DNA of 29,872 bases from a virus. The notes under the pieces were generated by a model. That model had not been told where the DNA came from. It saw only the letters and a program-made list of their open reading frames with translations, and searched no databases. This document shows positions 26,531-29,872 of this stretch, piece by piece. Each line of letters begins with the position of its first letter. Within the stretch, counting starts at the first letter, position 1. A program made the translations under genes and the position numbers. The stretch spans positions 1-29,872 of the IMG/VR virus record IMGVR_UViG_3300032157_000038; one strand, written 5' to 3'.

Positions 26531-26578
26531 GAAGCGATACAGATCGAAATGAAGAACGAAGCTGAGCTTGCGAAGCGA
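26528..26578. repeat. 10-bp direct repeat TGCGAAGCGA in a purine-rich segment
   Basis: Exact copies at 26528-26537 and 26569-26578, start to start 41 bp. Between and around them, short GAAGC/GCTT units can fold into alternative small hairpins. The segment lies between the candidate RNA and the end of the leftward 177-aa gene and contains no supportable gene; it may be the 3' edge of the RNA element. Confidence 0.5.
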
Positions 26579-26595
26579 GTGAATCATGAAGATCT

Positions 26596-26609
26596 CGGTC
26601 TTTAGACCG
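26596..26609. other. Short hairpin over the stop codon of the 177-aa gene
   Basis: A perfect CGGTC/GACCG stem with loop TTTA; the TAA stop of the leftward gene lies in the loop. No T tract follows on either strand, so it is not a standard terminator, but it could stabilise a 3' end. Confidence 0.4.
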
Positions 26610-27135
26610 CTTGTATTGATAGAACTTTTTTATAAATGCGTTTTATTAGTTTTATCACTTCTTGATTAGTATCGTCCATAATGGATAGGTATGACCTTAA
26701 TTGAATGTGATAGATCTCATTTGAAAATGTCTCGATTCCTAAAACTCCTGTGAATTTTTGAAAATACAGAGATACAAACGCATTGATTCGTAACTCTACT
26801 TCTCCATTTATATCGGGTAATTCCTCTTGACTACGAAGTTGCACATGTCGTATGAATTTAATCTCACCTTTAATGATATATACCTCAGTGAATAGATGAG
26901 GTCCTTCTAATTTCTTCATGTATATGAAGCCAGGATGAAGTGTCTTAGATGTATCTAATTTAATATTAGATTCTTTGTCAGGTAATCCGTCCAGTTCATA
27001 TGGACTCCACTTGATATTTTGTGAGTCGAGTAATCTTGATAATTCATATACCCAACGATGTTTAGGATAACGCTCCCAGCATTCAATGTCATCTTTAGGG
27101 ATGTCTAGCTCTTGAGTTTCTGTCTTTCTGTTCAT
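26602..27135 (-). CDS. Conserved-looking hypothetical phage protein, 177 aa
   Basis: I do not recognise the family. It is a soluble, mixed alpha/beta protein with an aromatic N-terminal motif (CWERYPKHRWVYELSRLL, residues 19-36), a central beta-rich part (HLFTEVYIIKGEIKFIRHVQLR) and a basic C-terminal helix (VIKLIKRIYKKVLSI). There are no membrane segments or catalytic motif. The ATG follows an AAGAGG ribosome site, 10 bases after the small 72-aa gene, in the late operon headed by the gp26-like gene. Co-transcription with baseplate genes suggests a virion or tail-assembly function. Confidence 0.65.
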   Translation of the reverse strand: MNRKTETQELDIPKDDIECWERYPKHRWVYELSRLLDSQNIKWSPYELDGLPDKESNIKLDTSKTLHPGFIYMKKLEGPHLFTEVYIIKGEIKFIRHVQLRSQEELPDINGEVELRINAFVSLYFQKFTGVLGIETFSNEIYHIQLRSYLSIMDDTNQEVIKLIKRIYKKVLSIQAV

Positions 27136-27145
27136 AGCATACCTC

Positions 27146-27364
27146 TTACATGTATTCTTTACCGCCTGGATTTTCTGCCTTCAATTTTTTATTAATTGCT
27201 TTAATAATAATTTCTCGATCTTCAAATGACATTCCCCAGGCACTATTCCAGTCAACTCCGCCATTCATATAAAGACAAATATCAGTAATTTGTTCTTTAA
27301 GTTCACGAGTTTCCCTGACATATGATTGTATTAGGTCGCCTAATTTCTCAGGTGGTAAAAGTAT
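27146..27364 (-). CDS. Small late protein, about 72 aa, probable AUA start
   Basis: This frame fills most of the gap between the gp26-like gene and the 177-aa gene. It reads ILLPPEKLGDLIQSYV, then a charged helix (RETRELKEQITDICLYM), NGGVDWNSAWGMSFEDRE and a basic tail ending GGKEYM. The GG-x-x-W-x-x-AW-x-MS-x-x-DRE pattern resembles small conserved proteins near gp26-type genes in T4-like phages (from recall). No ATG, GTG or TTG lies upstream of residue 33; an AUA at 27364 has AAGG six bases before it and directly follows the gp26-like stop. The only ATG (27268) would remove the conserved helix and has no ribosome site. An AUA start, or a single-base error for AUG, is inferred. Confidence 0.65.
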   Translation of the reverse strand: MLLPPEKLGDLIQSYVRETRELKEQITDICLYMNGGVDWNSAWGMSFEDREIIIKAINKKLKAENPGGKEYM

Positions 27365-27372
27365 TAGTGACC

Positions 27373-28221
27373 TTATGAAAAATTTACAGGATTAAAATCA
27401 ATGTCACTTTCCCATTCATGTTCACATTTTTCACATTTGGCAGTGAATGTTTTTTTAATACCAATTTTATTAATCTCTTCTATCATATCACTTATTTTAT
27501 CAGCACTTTTTTTATCGATGTTTTGCAAAAATTCTTTGATATATCTGGGTTCTGATACATTAATATTATCTTTCTCATTGACTACTTTCACTACACCATT
27601 TGTCATTAATTCGAATTTTATGATTGCCATATTTTTAAATGCTTCAGTGAATAATGCTGATCTCTTTTCTTTTGTTATATCATCATTTTCAATAGATCTT
27701 GTTATTTTTCTTCTTTCAAATTCTGAATGTAATGCCTTAAGCAAATCGGGGAAGGAATATGGTTTTACAAATACAGATAATCCTGAATCTAAATAAACAA
27801 TGTATTCTGGTTCAAGTGTGTCCATATTATCTAAGGCATACTGCAAATCTAGTTTGAATAGATTATCATGATTGCAAGCAGGACAATCTAGTCGTGTTTC
27901 TAATGATTCATTAAATGTTGCATAGCGAACTGCGGTGATTAAAGCGTCAATATCGTTGGTCAACAGTGCTCGTGGCTGTTTAACGGCCGGTACACAACTT
28001 GTTAAAACTTCTATTATAGCCTCACCATTTAATAAAGCATCTGGATTCTTAAGTATGAGTTCGTCCTTTCCAGTCATAGGTAATACACCAACTTCACCCT
28101 GTTCATTGAGACTAATAACCCCGTCTTTATAATAACTAGTACCACTAGGTATTTTTAGATAGAGTTTAATCGACCTAAAATATTGTTTTAATGGATTACC
28201 TTGCTGGACTGCTTGATTCAT
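27373..28221 (-). CDS. gp26: Baseplate hub protein gp26-like (T4 base plate protein family), 282 aa
   Basis: Resembles the T4 base plate protein family that contains gp26, which takes part in hub assembly. The core has GVLPMTGKDELILKNPDALL (about residues 45-64), then LTSCVP and LLTNDIDALITAVRYATF. A split zinc-ribbon appears as CPAC (113-116) and CEKC (about 263-266) before a conserved end (DIDFNPVNFS). Two ATGs exist: 28227 has its ribosome site AGAGG only one base away, whereas 28221 has it at 7 bases, so 28221 is chosen. A late promoter at 28272-28280 drives it; the AUA-start gene and the 177-aa gene follow. Confidence 0.78.
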   Translation of the reverse strand: MNQAVQQGNPLKQYFRSIKLYLKIPSGTSYYKDGVISLNEQGEVGVLPMTGKDELILKNPDALLNGEAIIEVLTSCVPAVKQPRALLTNDIDALITAVRYATFNESLETRLDCPACNHDNLFKLDLQYALDNMDTLEPEYIVYLDSGLSVFVKPYSFPDLLKALHSEFERRKITRSIENDDITKEKRSALFTEAFKNMAIIKFELMTNGVVKVVNEKDNINVSEPRYIKEFLQNIDKKSADKISDMIEEINKIGIKKTFTAKCEKCEHEWESDIDFNPVNFS

Positions 28222-28244
28222 ATTCATACCTCTGAAAATATTTT

Positions 28245-28253
28245 GATAAATAG
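28245..28253 (+). promoter_or_regulatory. Rightward late promoter (GATAAATAG) for the tape-measure-like gene
   Basis: Differs from the leftward consensus only in the last base. It lies 49 bases before the ATG at 28303 and faces the leftward late promoter at 28272-28280, so the two polymerases would cross. Confidence 0.65.
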
Positions 28254-28271
28254 TATTTGAATTACTTTTGT

Positions 28272-28280
28272 TTATTTATC
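28272..28280 (-). promoter_or_regulatory. T4-type late promoter for gp26-like operon
   Basis: A leftward GATAAATAA, identical to the other copies, 50 bases before the chosen ATG at 28221. This leader is longer than at the other late units and runs through the opposing rightward promoter. Confidence 0.72.
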
Positions 28281-28302
28281 ACGGGACTTAACCTAATATT
28301 TT

Positions 28303-29872
28303 ATGGCTGATACTACCACAATCATTACAGGCGTAGCGGATGGTGCGTTTGAGACGGCCTTTGAAGGATTGCCACCTTGGGCAACACAAGAAACTCTCGA
28401 AGATATTGAGGTTATTCTAACTAAACTTCTAAAAACTCAATCTACCGCTTTAGCTCAAATGATGAAGAGTGCTGGCGCTGGCGGCCACGGATTAAAACCG
28501 GAAGATCTTGATAAACTCAATGACGAAATTCAAGATGCTCAAAAATATTTCAAAGGTATAAATGATGATGAGCCTAAGGCTAAGAAGAGACGAAGAGATG
28601 AAGAAGATATACATAAGAAATCTCTCGCCGAATGGAAGAAAGGCATATCTACTTGGAAGATTTTACAAACTGGTATAGCTAGTGCTGGTGAAAATATCAA
28701 GAAGGCTATGACCGAGAATGTCAACACATTCGACGAACTATATAGTTCTGGTATAAATGTGATGAATGGGTTTGATAATGCAACTAGCGGGTTTAATGCA
28801 CTTCAACAGTTAGCAACAATGACTGGAACTCGTTTTACTGAATTATCTGCTTCTATTGTAAAATATAACACTGCAATTAATAAATTAGGATTAGGTAATT
28901 TCGGTAAGACACTTCAAGCAACAAAGTCAGAATTAGAAAGATTTGGTTATAAAGGTAAAGAAGCATCTGAATTATTAGGCGCTTACCTAGAATCTCAAAG
29001 AGGCTATACAGATGCTAGCACTCAATCTCAAGAAGAATTAAATAAAAATGTTGTAGAATTCGGTAAGAGAATGACAAAATTGTCTCAGGCAACTGGAACA
29101 TTAAGGTCACAATTAATAGATACCGTTGTTGCACTTTCTGAATCTGTCGACGCAAGTAACTTAATGGCTCAGACAAATAGAGATGCATCTGAATCCACAT
29201 TAGAATTTATAGCATCTTTTAAAGATAAGAGTATTGGGCAAGAATTCTTAAAGATGATGACCGCCCAAATCAAACCATTAAATGCGACATTTATGGCATT
29301 TCAAAAAGCTGGATATGGTGGATTTGGAATAAGATTGCAAAAGCAACTCGATTCCCTTAAAGGAATAGATGATCCTAAAGAAAAAGCAAGGAGAATGGCA
29401 GAATTCACAAAGATGAGTAAAGGTGAATTTAACGCCATGCGACCTATATTACAATTACAGGCCGAGAATGGAAATCAATCCGCTGCTGAATCATTAAGAG
29501 TTATGACCGCAATGGAACAACAAGAGAGGGCATTTACAGAAACTGGTAAAGTTCAGGAAGATGTTGCTGATGATACTGCAAAAGCAAGTAAAAAGTTTCA
29601 AAATGAATTGGAAGAATTAGAATCTTCTTATCAAAAGGCGTTTGCACCAACAATAGAAATGATGAATGCATTTTCTAAGCTTTTGGGAGGCGTAAATGCC
29701 GCAATTACCGGAACTATAGCTTTAATTGGTACACAAGCATTAGCGTATGTTGGTGCTGGAATTGCTCTTATAGCAATGACAATGAAAATACGTATAGTTA
29801 GTTCAGCACTCGATGCCTTATTAGAAACTCTAATAAGGCATCGAGGAGGAGAATCTCAGGATCAAACCCGCG
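28303..29872 (+). CDS. Tail tape-measure-like structural protein (partial, 523 codons)
   Basis: An open frame from ATG 28303 to the window edge with no stop. The N-terminus (MADTTTIITG, LEDIEVILTKLLKTQ) leads into long polar alpha-helical and coiled-coil stretches with a basic cluster KAKKRRR near residue 95. The visible end holds a hydrophobic segment (about residues 465-495: AITGTIALIGTQALAYVGAG, IALIAMTM). Long helices plus hydrophobic stretches are typical of tape-measure proteins that span the tail tube and set its length. The gene lies opposite the gp26-like hub gene. No strong ribosome site is visible. The last 12 residues follow a perfect palindrome and may not be genuine. Another virion-internal protein is possible. 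Confidence 0.6.
   Translation, partial: MADTTTIITGVADGAFETAFEGLPPWATQETLEDIEVILTKLLKTQSTALAQMMKSAGAGGHGLKPEDLDKLNDEIQDAQKYFKGINDDEPKAKKRRRDEEDIHKKSLAEWKKGISTWKILQTGIASAGENIKKAMTENVNTFDELYSSGINVMNGFDNATSGFNALQQLATMTGTRFTELSASIVKYNTAINKLGLGNFGKTLQATKSELERFGYKGKEASELLGAYLESQRGYTDASTQSQEELNKNVVEFGKRMTKLSQATGTLRSQLIDTVVALSESVDASNLMAQTNRDASESTLEFIASFKDKSIGQEFLKMMTAQIKPLNATFMAFQKAGYGGFGIRLQKQLDSLKGIDDPKEKARRMAEFTKMSKGEFNAMRPILQLQAENGNQSAAESLRVMTAMEQQERAFTETGKVQEDVADDTAKASKKFQNELEELESSYQKAFAPTIEMMNAFSKLLGGVNAAITGTIALIGTQALAYVGAGIALIAMTMKIRIVSSALDALLETLIRHRGGESQDQTR
29809..29845. repeat. Perfect 17-bp inverted repeat near the window end
   Basis: Arms 29809-29825 and 29829-29845 are exactly complementary with a 3-base loop (AAC). 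It lies inside the tape-measure-like frame, 27 bases from the last base. It may be a fold-back assembly artefact or a real intragenic hairpin. Confidence 0.8.

Noticed and set aside
26504-26587. 27-codon leftward frame starting MIHSLRKLSF
   Set aside because: Too short, no ribosome site, composition explained by the purine-rich repeat segment; no reason to call it a gene.
25973-26601. tRNA, tmRNA, RNase P RNA or group I/II intron
   Set aside because: I found no T-arm GGTTCGAAT-type sequence with CCA end, no RNase P core motif, no intron domain V and no split gene flanking the region.
26631-26638. TATAAATG as a rightward late promoter
   Set aside because: It lies inside the 3' end of the leftward 177-aa gene, differs at the last consensus base, and no rightward gene follows.
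1-29872. CRISPR array, insertion sequence or integrase/attachment site
   Set aside because: No regularly spaced repeats with unique spacers, no transposase or integrase frame and no terminal inverted repeats with target duplication were seen.

Overview
This window is part of the genome of a tailed, contractile (myovirus-type) bacteriophage of the wider T4-like superfamily. It is AT-rich with tightly packed genes. The case for a T4 relative rests on recognisable homologues of the late sigma factor (gp55), the recombination nuclease pair gp47/gp46, and baseplate proteins resembling gp6, gp25, gp5, gp53, gp26 and probably gp48/54. Proteins much longer than their T4 counterparts (gp6-like 1329 aa, a 3079-aa structural protein) point to a distant, cyanophage/pelagiphage-like branch rather than a close T4 relative. 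The host cannot be read from the sequence.

Layout. Positions 1-20446 carry leftward late structural genes. A tail-tube/baseplate initiator-like protein, a gp53-like wedge protein, a 904-aa hub-like protein and gp5 (with a lysozyme domain) form a hub-side operon. gp25, gp6 and the giant 3079-aa protein form a wedge-side operon. Further left are a 230-aa structural protein and the first codons of a fibre-like gene. Positions 20510-24945 are rightward and start from a strong sigma70-type promoter: gp55, gp47, gp46 and an HNH nuclease. A leftward, late-promoter-driven PD-(D/E)XK (Hjc-like) nuclease overlaps the HNH gene tail to tail. A rightward GH108-type endolysin follows. Positions 25973-26601 contain no protein gene and hold an intrinsic terminator, a spaced direct repeat and a hairpin-rich segment that looks like a structured RNA. 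From 28280 leftward lies a gp26-like gene, a 72-codon gene that appears to lack a standard start codon, and an unknown 177-aa gene. From 28303 rightward a tape-measure-like gene runs off the window.

Regulation. The 9-mer GATAAATAA, a variant of the T4 late promoter TATAAATA, stands just upstream of every leftward late transcription unit (six identical copies). Near-variants precede the two rightward late genes. This links gp55, encoded here under a host-type promoter, to the structural genes: early host-polymerase transcription makes gp55, which then redirects polymerase to these sites. The gp25 copy lies in the loop of a perfect 11-bp inverted repeat whose downstream arm contains the gp25 ribosome-binding site. 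Read-through RNA should therefore fold and hide that site, while RNA started at the late promoter should not, which could set hub and wedge synthesis separately.

The best candidates for something undescribed are the putative structured RNA at about 26122-26530, the gp25 leader switch, the small AUA-start gene, and the gp55 with a large internal insertion.
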